48,652 nucleotides of DNA from Candidatus Hebobacterum abditum (GTDB lineage Bacteria > Armatimonadota > Hebobacteria > Hebobacterales > Hebobacteraceae): NCBI GenBank assembly GCA_029821875.1, contig JALGXW010000028.1:1-48652 (forward strand), in the 5' to 3' direction. Below, one piece after another: positions 1-7,029 of this stretch. A program made the position numbers and the translations under genes. The notes beneath the pieces are model-generated. The model did not search any database. It worked only from the letters and a program-made list of their open reading frames with translations, and was not told where the DNA came from. Positions within the stretch are counted from its first letter, which is position 1. Each line of letters begins with the position of its first letter.

Positions 1-126
1 AGGCTCTTCAGCACCACCCGCGCCATGCGTATGCACTCCTGCCGCCGCGCCTCGCCCTCGGTGGGCGACTGGAAGCACGGAGAGGGCGCCGCGGACCTGC
101 TGAGCGTCTTCGAGAGGCGATTATAG
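1..126 (+). CDS. C-terminal end of an unidentified protein (partial)
   Basis: An open frame enters from the left edge and stops at TAG 124-126, giving the last 41 residues of a protein ending in DLLSVFERRL. Third codon positions are almost all G or C, as in the genuine genes nearby, which supports a coding call. I recognise no family from this short tail. The 137 bases up to the next gene hold nothing I can identify. Confidence 0.4.
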   Translation, partial: RLFSTTRAMRMHSCRRASPSVGDWKHGEGAADLLSVFERRL

Positions 127-263
127 CAGAGCCACCCGCCCCTGGCAAGCTGACGGCCGGTGTTGCCCAGACGCCTTCGCGTGGCAGGATGACGGCCATT
201 CCTGGAATGACACCAAGGGGGATGCAGAGGGGCGTGCCCGACTTGCTCCCGAGGTAGATCGGA

Positions 264-896
264 GTGTGGGAATACGTCATCGCGTTCGGGATCGGAATCC
301 AGGTGGTGGCCGGCATACTGGTGTTCGCCGTCGCCATGACGGTCCTGCTTGGCCGGTGGATCACGGCTGACGAGAGCGTGCTCGGCCTCGGGGTCCGGGG
401 GGCAATCTTGCTAGGCATTCTCGCTGTGGCCTTCACTCACTTCGGCACGATCTGGTACTGGCTGATCCTGCCCTTGGCGGCCTTCCCCTTGCTCGAGTTC
501 TCGTGCGGTGATGGTCTCGCGGCCGGCTGGCTCAATCACAAGCGCCAGAAGCGCCTGGCCGACGCCGCCGCAGCGGCCGCCGACCACGCCACCAATGCGG
601 TCAACCGGGTGCACCTGGCACGGTCTCTCCTCGAGACAGGGCAGATCGATGTCGGTCTGGCTGCGCTCGACGCGGCCGTCGCGATGGCGGACGAGGAGAG
701 CCGCGAGCTGCTGCAGGAGATGGCCGACGAGGCCAGACGCGACTTCGTGAAGCAGTGCCCGGCCTGTCGAGCGCCGAATCGAGTTGCCGCCAGAGTGTGC
801 GGTGCGTGCCTGCGCGCCCTGTGCGACGACCTCGTGAGCCGGGCCGTCGTGTGGGTCTCGCGCCCGGCACTCCGCCTCCTGCCGCGACCCAACTAG
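264..896 (+). CDS. Membrane protein with C-terminal zinc ribbon, unknown function
   Basis: A 210-residue protein starting at GTG, with GAGG nine bases upstream. Two hydrophobic stretches (about residues 4-30 and 45-75) should be membrane segments. A charged helical region follows (about 85-160), Ala/Glu/Asp-rich and reminiscent of one or two TPR-like helices. The C-terminus has two CxxC pairs (C165/C168 and C179/C182) spaced like a rubredoxin-type zinc ribbon. The layout, membrane anchor then soluble helical domain then zinc ribbon, is common in uncharacterised bacterial proteins, and I assign no function. It lies 138 bases upstream of zwf on the same strand, with nothing that proves co-transcription. 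Confidence 0.7.
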   Translation: MWEYVIAFGIGIQVVAGILVFAVAMTVLLGRWITADESVLGLGVRGAILLGILAVAFTHFGTIWYWLILPLAAFPLLEFSCGDGLAAGWLNHKRQKRLADAAAAAADHATNAVNRVHLARSLLETGQIDVGLAALDAAVAMADEESRELLQEMADEARRDFVKQCPACRAPNRVAARVCGACLRALCDDLVSRAVVWVSRPALRLLPRPN

Positions 897-1034
897 CCCG
901 CTCTCATCCAGGTGCGCCCCGGCGATGTAGCCTCGAGGAACCACTCGTCCGTGGCCAAGACAAGGGCGCGGTCGTCCCTCGCCGTAGTACCCCATTGACC
1001 GGCGGCCGTTGGCCACCGACTCGCGAGGAGAGCC

Positions 1035-2510
1035 ATGACCGAGACAAGGAGCGACGCTCACGTCGAGCCCCATCTCTTTGTGATCATCGGTGGTACGGGA
1101 GATCTGACCCAGCGGAAACTCATACCCGCGCTCTATCATCTCTCATCACAGGGATATCTGCACATCCGCTGCCGCGTGCTCGGGGTCGCCCGGCGGGGGG
1201 AGTTCGACGATGCAGGCTACCGGGAATGGGCGCGCAGGTCCCTGGCCGACTCGGGCGTCGCGGTCGATGAAGACGCCTATGCCTGGTGCTGCGATCGGCT
1301 GCACTTCCACCGGCTCGGCAAGGGGGAACCAGAGGACTACCAGAGCCTGGCCGAGCGAATCGCGTCGCTCGAGGAGGAGCACGGCCTGCCCGGCAACCGC
1401 GTCATCAATCTCGCCATTCCGCCGAACGCCTTCCCGTCAACCATCACTGGGCTGGCCGAGGCCGGTCTCGGCAGCGCCCCGGGGTGGACGCGCATTGTGG
1501 TCGAGAAGCCGTTTGGCAGTGACCTCAAGTCCGCCCAGGAGCTCAACCACCTTATCCATCAGCACTTCGAGGAATCGCAGATCTATAGGATCGATCACTA
1601 CCTCGGCAAAGACACGGTCCAGAACCTCCTTTCCTTCCGTTTCTCGAATGCGATCTTCGAGTCGCTGTGGAACCGCGACCGCGTCGAGAGCATCGAGATC
1701 ACCGTCGCAGAGGACCTCGGTATCGAGGGGCGCGGGGCCTTCTACGATAAGGTGGGCGCGCTCCGAGACATCGTCCAGAACCACCTTGTCCAACTGCTCT
1801 GCATCACCGCCATGGAACTACCTCCCGCGCTCGAAGCCAACTTCGTCCGAGACGAGAAGGCGAAGCTCCTCCGCTCGACCCCTCCCCTGGCCGCAGAGAA
1901 TGTTGTCTTCGGGCAGTACGCCGGCGGCTCGGCCGGAGGAAAGGATCTGACCGGCTACAGAGAGGAGGAGGGCATCCCCGAGGATTCCCGCACCGAGACC
2001 TTCGTGGCGATCAGGCTCCACATCGATAACTGGCGATGGCAGGGGGTGCCGTTCTATCTGCGTACGGGGAAGCGACTCCCCGTCCGCGCAACTCACATCG
2101 TCGTGAACTTCCGTTGCCCGGTCCTCACGTGCTTTGAGCCGTTCGCCTGCGATATCAGCTGCAATCGCATGGTCATCACCCTCCAGCCCGACGAGGGGTT
2201 CGACCTTTACTTCAATGTCAAAGTACCCCGCCAGCCCTTCCGCCTCGAGCACGAGCGCCTCCGCTTCCGCTACAAGGAGGCATTCGGCGATCTGCCCGAC
2301 GCCTACGAGGCGCTTCTCCTCGATGTCATGCGCGGAGAGCAGACCTTCTTCGTCCGCGCGGACGAAGTCGAACTGGCCTGGCGCATCTTCGACCCGCTGC
2401 TCAAGGAGCTGCCCCAGGTCCACTTCTACCCGGCCGGCACCTGGGGTCCTGAGGGAGCGAAGAAGCTCGTCTCGGAGGGGGAGTGGCATGGCCAGGCCCC
2501 CCAGACCTGA
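1035..2510 (+). CDS. zwf: Glucose-6-phosphate 1-dehydrogenase
   Basis: Oxidises glucose-6-phosphate to 6-phosphogluconolactone with NAD(P)+, the first step of the oxidative pentose phosphate pathway, in the cytoplasm. The 491-residue length is normal for the family. The N-terminal Rossmann motif reads GGTGDLTQRK (about residues 19-28). The substrate-binding signature RIDHYLGK is at 185-192, and the conserved DKVGALRDIVQNH stretch carries the likely catalytic base histidine. An ATG start follows a clear GAGGAG ribosome site. The last 23 bases overlap the start of a short frame that resembles the beginning of 6-phosphogluconolactonase, the enzyme of the next step. No second copy of that enzyme is visible in the window. 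Confidence 0.97.
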   Translation: MTETRSDAHVEPHLFVIIGGTGDLTQRKLIPALYHLSSQGYLHIRCRVLGVARRGEFDDAGYREWARRSLADSGVAVDEDAYAWCCDRLHFHRLGKGEPEDYQSLAERIASLEEEHGLPGNRVINLAIPPNAFPSTITGLAEAGLGSAPGWTRIVVEKPFGSDLKSAQELNHLIHQHFEESQIYRIDHYLGKDTVQNLLSFRFSNAIFESLWNRDRVESIEITVAEDLGIEGRGAFYDKVGALRDIVQNHLVQLLCITAMELPPALEANFVRDEKAKLLRSTPPLAAENVVFGQYAGGSAGGKDLTGYREEEGIPEDSRTETFVAIRLHIDNWRWQGVPFYLRTGKRLPVRATHIVVNFRCPVLTCFEPFACDISCNRMVITLQPDEGFDLYFNVKVPRQPFRLEHERLRFRYKEAFGDLPDAYEALLLDVMRGEQTFFVRADEVELAWRIFDPLLKELPQVHFYPAGTWGPEGAKKLVSEGEWHGQAPQT

Positions 2511-2655
2511 GGTCCGCGTCTATCCGGACCTGGCGGCGCTGAGCCGCTCACTGGCCGGCAAGGCAGATCGGGCGGCCGCGCCTGGGTCCGCGGCGAGGAC
2601 GCTGGACGGGAAGGTCGTGTGGTGGGTGGACGAAGCGGCCACGTCGCAAATCTAG
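2488..2655 (+). pseudogene. Truncated 6-phosphogluconolactonase-like N-terminus
   Basis: A 55-residue frame starts at ATG 2488 inside the end of zwf, behind a strong GGAGGGGGAG ribosome site, the usual geometry for a translationally coupled zwf-pgl pair. The first 30 or so residues (VRVYPDLAALSRSLAG) look like the N-terminus of 6-phosphogluconolactonase (Pgl/DevB, normally about 230-250 residues). The frame then runs into unrelated sequence and stops at TAG, so the catalytic part is absent. A widespread type of intergenic repeat begins 30 bases after the stop. Seen: start, ribosome site, short frame. Inferred: the pgl identity, which rests on a short stretch only. Confidence 0.45.
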
Positions 2656-2684
2656 TACCGGGCTCCGAGGTGGCCGGGCGCCTC

Positions 2685-2715
2685 CGTCATCCCGAGCGAA
2701 GCGAGGGATCTTGTC
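2685..2715. repeat. Dispersed intergenic repeat-like sequence
   Basis: The core GAGCGAAGCGAGGGATC is flanked by GTCATCC on the left and TTGTC on the right. It contains an overlapping tandem AGCGA. From memory this sequence type recurs between genes in many unrelated bacterial genomes and is often mistranslated as LASLGMT. Only one copy is present in this window, so dispersal cannot be shown here. Confidence 0.45.
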
Positions 2716-2805
2716 CCCACTGCCCCCTTACTTCCTGCGGGTGAGAACGGCGTTCCGCGCGGGGTGATAGCGAGCGTGGCCGGTACCCGATTGTGCGTAT
2801 TCGCA

Positions 2806-3159
2806 CTACAGGAGCTTCCGGAAGAACACCGCGGAGCTCTCATAGCCAAGGGCCGAGTAGAAGGCTGCGGCCCGTCGCGTCGCCAGGCCCACCAGTTTCG
2901 AGCCTCGCGATGCCGCCCAGTGCTCGAAGGCCTCGCGGCCGTTTGCGTAGAACGTGTAGTGATCGAACCCCAGGCAGTACCCGGCGACCGTTCCGCGCCA
3001 CTCCGCCACGGCCAGCCAGACGCTGTCATCGCCCAGCAGTTCGCTGAGCGACCGCTGGAAGGCATCACGAGCAGGCTTGAACGATATGGCAAACGCCTCC
3101 GCCAAGCCAAACAAGGCCTCTGCATCATCGATCGTCGCCCTTCGAATGACGGGATCCAT
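2806..3159 (-). CDS. GNAT acetyltransferase lacking motif A (probably inactive)
   Basis: A 117-residue frame with the start chosen at ATG 3157-3159, because an AGGA site lies just upstream and the protein then begins MDPVIRRATIDDAEAL, a typical GNAT N-terminus. The C-terminal part (LATRRAAAFYSALGYESSA) is the normal GNAT motif B region. Between them the sequence passes directly from YANG to REAFEHWA. The motif A segment, which carries the R/Q-x-x-G-x-G acetyl-CoA pyrophosphate loop and should lie there, is missing. The frame is intact, so this looks like an in-frame loss of roughly 20-25 codons. Members are usually about 140 residues or longer. It is probably catalytically dead or a recent relic. 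Confidence 0.7.
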   Translation of the reverse strand: MDPVIRRATIDDAEALFGLAEAFAISFKPARDAFQRSLSELLGDDSVWLAVAEWRGTVAGYCLGFDHYTFYANGREAFEHWAASRGSKLVGLATRRAAAFYSALGYESSAVFFRKLL

Positions 3160-3208
3160 GTTCCTGCCCTTTACGTCCGTTGGGCGGGAGGTCACCTCCC
3201 GGCCGTGC

Positions 3209-3349
3209 TTACGCCGCCGCCTTCTTCACCGCCTGGATGTTCTCGTCTTTCTCCTGCCGCCCGTTGCTCCGGAAGCCGGCGAGCCCGAAGCCGTGCTTCT
3301 CGGCCATGACGGCCGTTCCTCTCACCTGCTCAGCGGTCGGATTGCGGCG
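3209..3349 (-). pseudogene. C-terminal fragment of a second acyl-ACP-reductase-like gene
   Basis: These bases align without gaps to about 4201-4341, the 3' end of the neighbouring reductase gene, at a constant offset of 992 bases. The frame is the same and carries no stop. The fragment encodes AEKHGFGLAGFRS where the full gene encodes AEKHGFKLAGFRS, and it ends in KKAAA before TAA, two codons earlier than the full copy. It begins directly behind, and in frame with, the methyltransferase stop codon at 3362-3364. No start codon or ribosome site is needed to explain it, so I read it as the tail of a duplicated gene whose front was lost. Confidence 0.8.
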
Positions 3350-3361
3350 GCCAGCGGCCTC

Positions 3362-4141
3362 TCACTTCCTCGCCACGAAGACCATCCGCGAGGACGATTC
3401 GCTGAACGGGCCGCGCTCGTAGTCGCCGAACACCTCGACGTTCCCGAAGCCAGCCTCCGCGAGCAGGCCCCGCATCTGGCCTTCGGTCAACCACGTGTAG
3501 TCATCAACGAAGACGTAGCGCTTCTCGCTCTCGTCGGGAAGTTGCTCGACGTACGTATGCTCAACAATCACGCACTGCGCGTCCCTATCGATGGAGAGCT
3601 TCGTGCCCAGCTCCCACGTCAGCAGTCCGGTTGAGGGAGACACACTTCTTTCGATCTCCTGAGTCTCGCCGACCGTCTGGTTCGCCAGCCGCTCGGCCGG
3701 GATCAGATCGACTATGACTCCACCGCCAGGCTTGAGATGCCGGCTGATGCACGAGAGGCAGCTCGACCGCTGCTCGTTTGTGTGCAGATGCAGGAGAGAG
3801 GCGGCGGGGATGAAGGCCAGGCTCACGGTCTCGTCCAGTGCGAAGTCGCTCATGTCGGCCTCGATGAGCCTCACACGAGAGCGGACCTCTGCCGGCTCCT
3901 TGCTCAGCTTCTCCTGCGCAATCCGCAGCATCTCCGCCGAAAGGTCCAGACCGATGACCTCGAACCCCTCCCGCGCGAGCGGGATCGTTATCCGCCCGGT
4001 GCCGCAGGCAAGCTCCAGCACCGGCGAGCCGTGCTCGCGGGCCGCGTGGAGATAGAAAGGGATGTCTTCGGTGATCCCCTCATAGGTCCAATCGTAGAAA
4101 CGAGCGAAGTCGCGAGCTTGGTACGCCGTCTTGGGGTTCAC
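3362..4141 (-). CDS. Class I SAM-dependent methyltransferase
   Basis: A 259-residue protein. The start is GTG 4139-4141, preceded by a strong GAGGTGAGGGG site and giving MNPKTAYQARDFARFYDW. Longer upstream frames run into the next gene and look non-coding. Motif I of the SAM-binding Rossmann fold reads VLELACGTGR (about residues 37-46). It is followed by an acidic strand end (VIGLDLSAEML) and a later acidic motif (LIEADMSDF), matching small-molecule methyltransferases of the Methyltransf_25 type. The substrate is unknown. It sits between a complete acyl-ACP-reductase-like gene 54 bases upstream and a fragment of a second copy immediately downstream, so it has been caught in a rearranged duplication. 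Confidence 0.88.
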   Translation of the reverse strand: MNPKTAYQARDFARFYDWTYEGITEDIPFYLHAAREHGSPVLELACGTGRITIPLAREGFEVIGLDLSAEMLRIAQEKLSKEPAEVRSRVRLIEADMSDFALDETVSLAFIPAASLLHLHTNEQRSSCLSCISRHLKPGGGVIVDLIPAERLANQTVGETQEIERSVSPSTGLLTWELGTKLSIDRDAQCVIVEHTYVEQLPDESEKRYVFVDDYTWLTEGQMRGLLAEAGFGNVEVFGDYERGPFSESSSRMVFVARK

Positions 4142-4194
4142 GCGCCCCTCACCTCTTGGCGGCGGGATGCCAGCGGCCGCTCGAGCCAACAGCT

Positions 4195-5262
4195 CTAGCG
4201 TCGAGCTGCCGCCTTCCTCACCCCCTCGATGTACTCGTCCGTCACCTGTCTCTCGAAGCTCCGGAAGCCGGCAAGCTTGAAGCCGTGCTTCTCGGCCAGG
4301 GCAGCCATTTCTCTCACTCGGTCGATGCTGAGATCGCGGCCGAGGGAATAGCTCTCGTACCGCTCCTCGAGCGCGAGGATCATCGTCTCGGCCATACACG
4401 CATACGCGGTCTTGGGGGGGAAGCCGAAGTTGAAGCGGAAGTCCACGTCCCCGGGCACCTCCACCGCGCCGCCTTCGATGACGAGCACATCCGGCCGCTG
4501 CTTGGCGACCTGCTTCGACACATCGCGTGGCCGGGCGACATCGCAGACAACTGCCCCCGGCTTAAGGGCCTCCCCCGGCACGACGGTGTCCACCGCGCTC
4601 GTGACCGTGATGACGATGTCGGCCTCCCGCAGGCCGGACTGGGGATCGGTCGTTGCACTGATCTCAGCCTTACCGTCCACGCTCGCTGCCACCTCGGACA
4701 AGCGCGCCTCGTCCCGGCCGATCAAGGTAACGGCCCCCGCCTCATCAGCCATGATGCGAACACACACCTGCCCAATCGACCCGGTCGCCCCCATCACTGC
4801 CACCTTCGCCTGCGACACATCAGTTCCCATCAACGCGGCCGCCTGCTTCGCCCCCTCGACGGCCGTCCAGACCGTGTAGCTGTTGCCGGTCGTGACAGCG
4901 ATATCGACGCTCTTGTCGACCGTAATCCCCGCGTCGCCCACGACGGAGGTCATCGCCCCGAGTCCCACCACCTTCGCGCCCAAGTCCTGCGCCACACGGG
5001 CCGCCCGGGTGATCTTCTGCAGTACGACCTCCGCGGGGAGGTCGAGGAACTGCCGCGGTGTGAGCGGGCATCCCACAAACCACCCACGCGCGTCGGCGCC
5101 GGTCTTGCTTCGCACCCCCGTGATCTTGGATACGGGCTTCGGGGACACCCGCTTGAGAAGCTGCTCCAGCACGACCTCGGGCAGGATGCCCAGAACGGGA
5201 TACTTCCTCGCCGCGTCCTTCGCACTACTCACGGGGTGGATTATGAAGGCGAACTCACCCAT
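4195..5262 (-). CDS. Long-chain acyl-ACP reductase-like oxidoreductase
   Basis: A 355-residue protein whose layout follows cyanobacterial acyl-ACP reductase (AAR), which turns acyl-ACP into fatty aldehyde using NADPH. Matching points are an N-terminal domain with the stretch VVGLGAMTSVV (about 98-108), the segment TTGNSYTVW (124-132), a Rossmann glycine motif GATGSIG (158-164), and a C-terminal AYACMAETM with Cys289 at the position of the AAR catalytic cysteine (FACFAEAM in Synechococcus, from memory). The following SLGRDLSID parallels the AAR ending. Databases often label such proteins shikimate/quinate dehydrogenase-like. Fold and cysteine are seen in the sequence; aldehyde formation is inference. 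The ribosome site before ATG 5260-5262 is weak. A methyltransferase and a fragment of a second copy follow. Confidence 0.75.
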   Translation of the reverse strand: MGEFAFIIHPVSSAKDAARKYPVLGILPEVVLEQLLKRVSPKPVSKITGVRSKTGADARGWFVGCPLTPRQFLDLPAEVVLQKITRAARVAQDLGAKVVGLGAMTSVVGDAGITVDKSVDIAVTTGNSYTVWTAVEGAKQAAALMGTDVSQAKVAVMGATGSIGQVCVRIMADEAGAVTLIGRDEARLSEVAASVDGKAEISATTDPQSGLREADIVITVTSAVDTVVPGEALKPGAVVCDVARPRDVSKQVAKQRPDVLVIEGGAVEVPGDVDFRFNFGFPPKTAYACMAETMILALEERYESYSLGRDLSIDRVREMAALAEKHGFKLAGFRSFERQVTDEYIEGVRKAAARR

Positions 5263-5328
5263 GATCTCGCATACTCAGTCTGTTACTTCACCCGAGGCCA
5301 ACTGCTCCCGCCCACGTACCGCCTCCCA

Positions 5329-6462
5329 CTACCTCCCAAACAGTTCTGCCGCCCGGCTCATGCGCGGGATCACGTCGACCCCGAACGGACACCGCTCGGC
5401 GCAGGACCCGCACTCGGTGCACTCCGAGGCCTGTGCCGGCAGCGCCGCGTAAGCGGCGCGGAGATCGTCAGACATGCCCTGGTCCGCGATGGCGGCGAGC
5501 CGGAGAGCCTGGCCCACGTCGATTCCGACAGGACACGGAAGGCAGTGATTGCAGTACACGCAGCCGCCTTCGAGACGCCAGGCCGAACCGGCCAGCGCCT
5601 CGCCGAACTCCCTCTCTTCGCCGCTGGCGGAGAGGAAGGCGAGCACTGAGTCGAGCTCCCCCCGGTTCTTCACTCCTGGCACGACCGCAGAGACACCGGC
5701 CTGCGACAGAGCATAGCTCAACAGTCTGACCGGATTCAGGTCGCCCTTTTCGGACTCCGCGAGATGGAAGAGGCGCCCGCCCGCAAAGGGCTTCATGCCG
5801 ACGAGCCCGATGCCCTCCGCGGCGCAGGTCTGGAAGAGCCGCCTCCTCTCGACGTTGACTCCGCGCGGCCGCGCTCCGGCCTCCGCTTCGAGCTCCTCAA
5901 TATGGGAACGGCCAGGCAGCGCGTCGAACACGGGGTTGATCGGGAACATCAGGACATCGAAGTCTCCGCTCAGCACGGCCGCCTGCGCGACCGGCGCAAC
6001 GTGGGAGCTCAGCCCGATGAAGCGTGCCTTGCCTTGATCGCGGAGACTGCGGGCCAGAGCCAGCAGGCCGGCCTCGTCGGCCAGGCCCGTGTAGTCATCT
6101 TCCTTGTCCACCCACTGCACCATGAGGACGTCGGCATGATCGATGCCCAGCCGCGAGAGCATGTCTGCGAAGATGGCCTCGCACTCACTCGCGTCACGCG
6201 AGAGGCGGTACTGGCCATTCGATACAGCGGGGCCCAGGTGGAGCGTGAGAGTCACACGGTCTCGCAGCCCGGCCAGGGCCGCGCCCAGGTTGTCGAGGTA
6301 GTCGGGGTAGGCCCAGAGGATGTCGAAGTAGGTGACGCCGCCCTCCACCGCGCCGCGCACGACTTCGACCACCGTCTCCCGCGGCTGTCCGTGGAGGTAC
6401 TCGGTTCCGATGCCGATCTCGGCAACGGCGAGCCCCGTCCGCCCGAGCTTCCTTCGGTTCAT
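5329..6462 (-). CDS. Aldo/keto reductase fused to 4Fe-4S dicluster domain, altered active site
   Basis: A 377-residue protein with an AKR barrel (about 1-290) followed by two ferredoxin-type cysteine clusters: C301/C304/C307/C310 and C348/C351/C354/C358, the last ending CAERCP. Of the AKR tetrad, the Asp (D47, in YFDILWAYP) and Tyr (Y52) are present. The expected lysine position reads LHLG (about 73-78) and the expected histidine position reads VQWV (about 115-118), so Lys and His appear lost. The paralogue at 28781-29890 keeps all four. This copy may have a changed chemistry or mainly an electron-transfer role. The start is ATG 6460-6462 with a weak ribosome site. A 12-base palindrome lies just upstream. 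Confidence 0.88.
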   Translation of the reverse strand: MNRRKLGRTGLAVAEIGIGTEYLHGQPRETVVEVVRGAVEGGVTYFDILWAYPDYLDNLGAALAGLRDRVTLTLHLGPAVSNGQYRLSRDASECEAIFADMLSRLGIDHADVLMVQWVDKEDDYTGLADEAGLLALARSLRDQGKARFIGLSSHVAPVAQAAVLSGDFDVLMFPINPVFDALPGRSHIEELEAEAGARPRGVNVERRRLFQTCAAEGIGLVGMKPFAGGRLFHLAESEKGDLNPVRLLSYALSQAGVSAVVPGVKNRGELDSVLAFLSASGEEREFGEALAGSAWRLEGGCVYCNHCLPCPVGIDVGQALRLAAIADQGMSDDLRAAYAALPAQASECTECGSCAERCPFGVDVIPRMSRAAELFGR

Positions 6463-6474
6463 GTCCCCAACTCA

Positions 6475-6486
6475 ACTCGATCGAGT
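6475..6486. promoter_or_regulatory. 12-bp palindrome upstream of the AKR gene
   Basis: ACTCGATCGAGT is a perfect inverted repeat ending 13 bases before the AKR start codon on the minus strand. It could be an operator or a chance palindrome. No promoter elements can be placed around it with confidence. Confidence 0.2.
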
Positions 6487-6631
6487 AGACTCGCCTCTGA
6501 CAGGCAGGGCATGTCTGTGCCAGAGAGCGTCTCAGTCATTGCCACGAGCGGACCGCGCCTCATCGGCGGCAGGGGATCCCGCTCTCACCGCAACTCGGCG
6601 ATCTCGCAGTCCCTTGTCCCCGCGCCGGCTG

Positions 6632-6901
6632 CTACCTGCCTTCCCAGTGGGCTTCGCCCTCCTCCTCCATCTTCTCGAGCCGGGTGTAGTAATCCGGAAA
6701 CTCGTTGAGGTGGGCGAGGGCGATCTTGCCGGTCGTCAATGGATCGTCGTTGCTGACGTTCGTGTGCGGGTCAACCAGTCCGTGCTCGAGTTCGACATCC
6801 ATACCCATGCGGAACTGCTCGACATCGAACTTGCTCCAGTCGATGCCCAACTGCTCGCCAATCTGCTTCGCCTCTTCGGCCGTGAAGCTCTTCTTCGCCA
6901 T
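6632..6901 (-). CDS. DUF5661 family protein
   Basis: An 89-residue soluble protein beginning MAKKSFTAEEAKQIGEQLGI, with an excellent GGGGAGGAAG ribosome site before ATG 6899-6901. The motifs WSKFDVEQFRMGMDVELEHG and KIALAHLNEFPDYYTRL are the conserved core of the DUF5661 family as I remember it. These small proteins occur singly or fused in many bacteria and no biochemical role is known to me. The protein is acidic (ends EKMEEEGEAHWEGR), without membrane segments or cysteines. It stands alone between the AKR and URO-D genes with gaps of 127-169 bases, so it is probably its own unit. Confidence 0.85.
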   Translation of the reverse strand: MAKKSFTAEEAKQIGEQLGIDWSKFDVEQFRMGMDVELEHGLVDPHTNVSNDDPLTTGKIALAHLNEFPDYYTRLEKMEEEGEAHWEGR

Positions 6902-7029
6902 GGTGCTTCCTCCCCGAGTTGGCTTTGCTCGGTTCCTGAGGTAGTCTTCGGCAGAGAACTGAACGTTCCCTGCGCTGGAAGCGAGGAGCGCGTGGCCTCG
7001 GAGGCACTATGCAGGCCCGCAGGCCGCGC

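Noticed and set aside
8-436. Minus-strand open frame of 142 codons
   Set aside because: Antisense to the membrane/zinc-ribbon gene and the left-edge gene end; product is Ser/Arg/Pro-rich with no ribosome site or family pattern.
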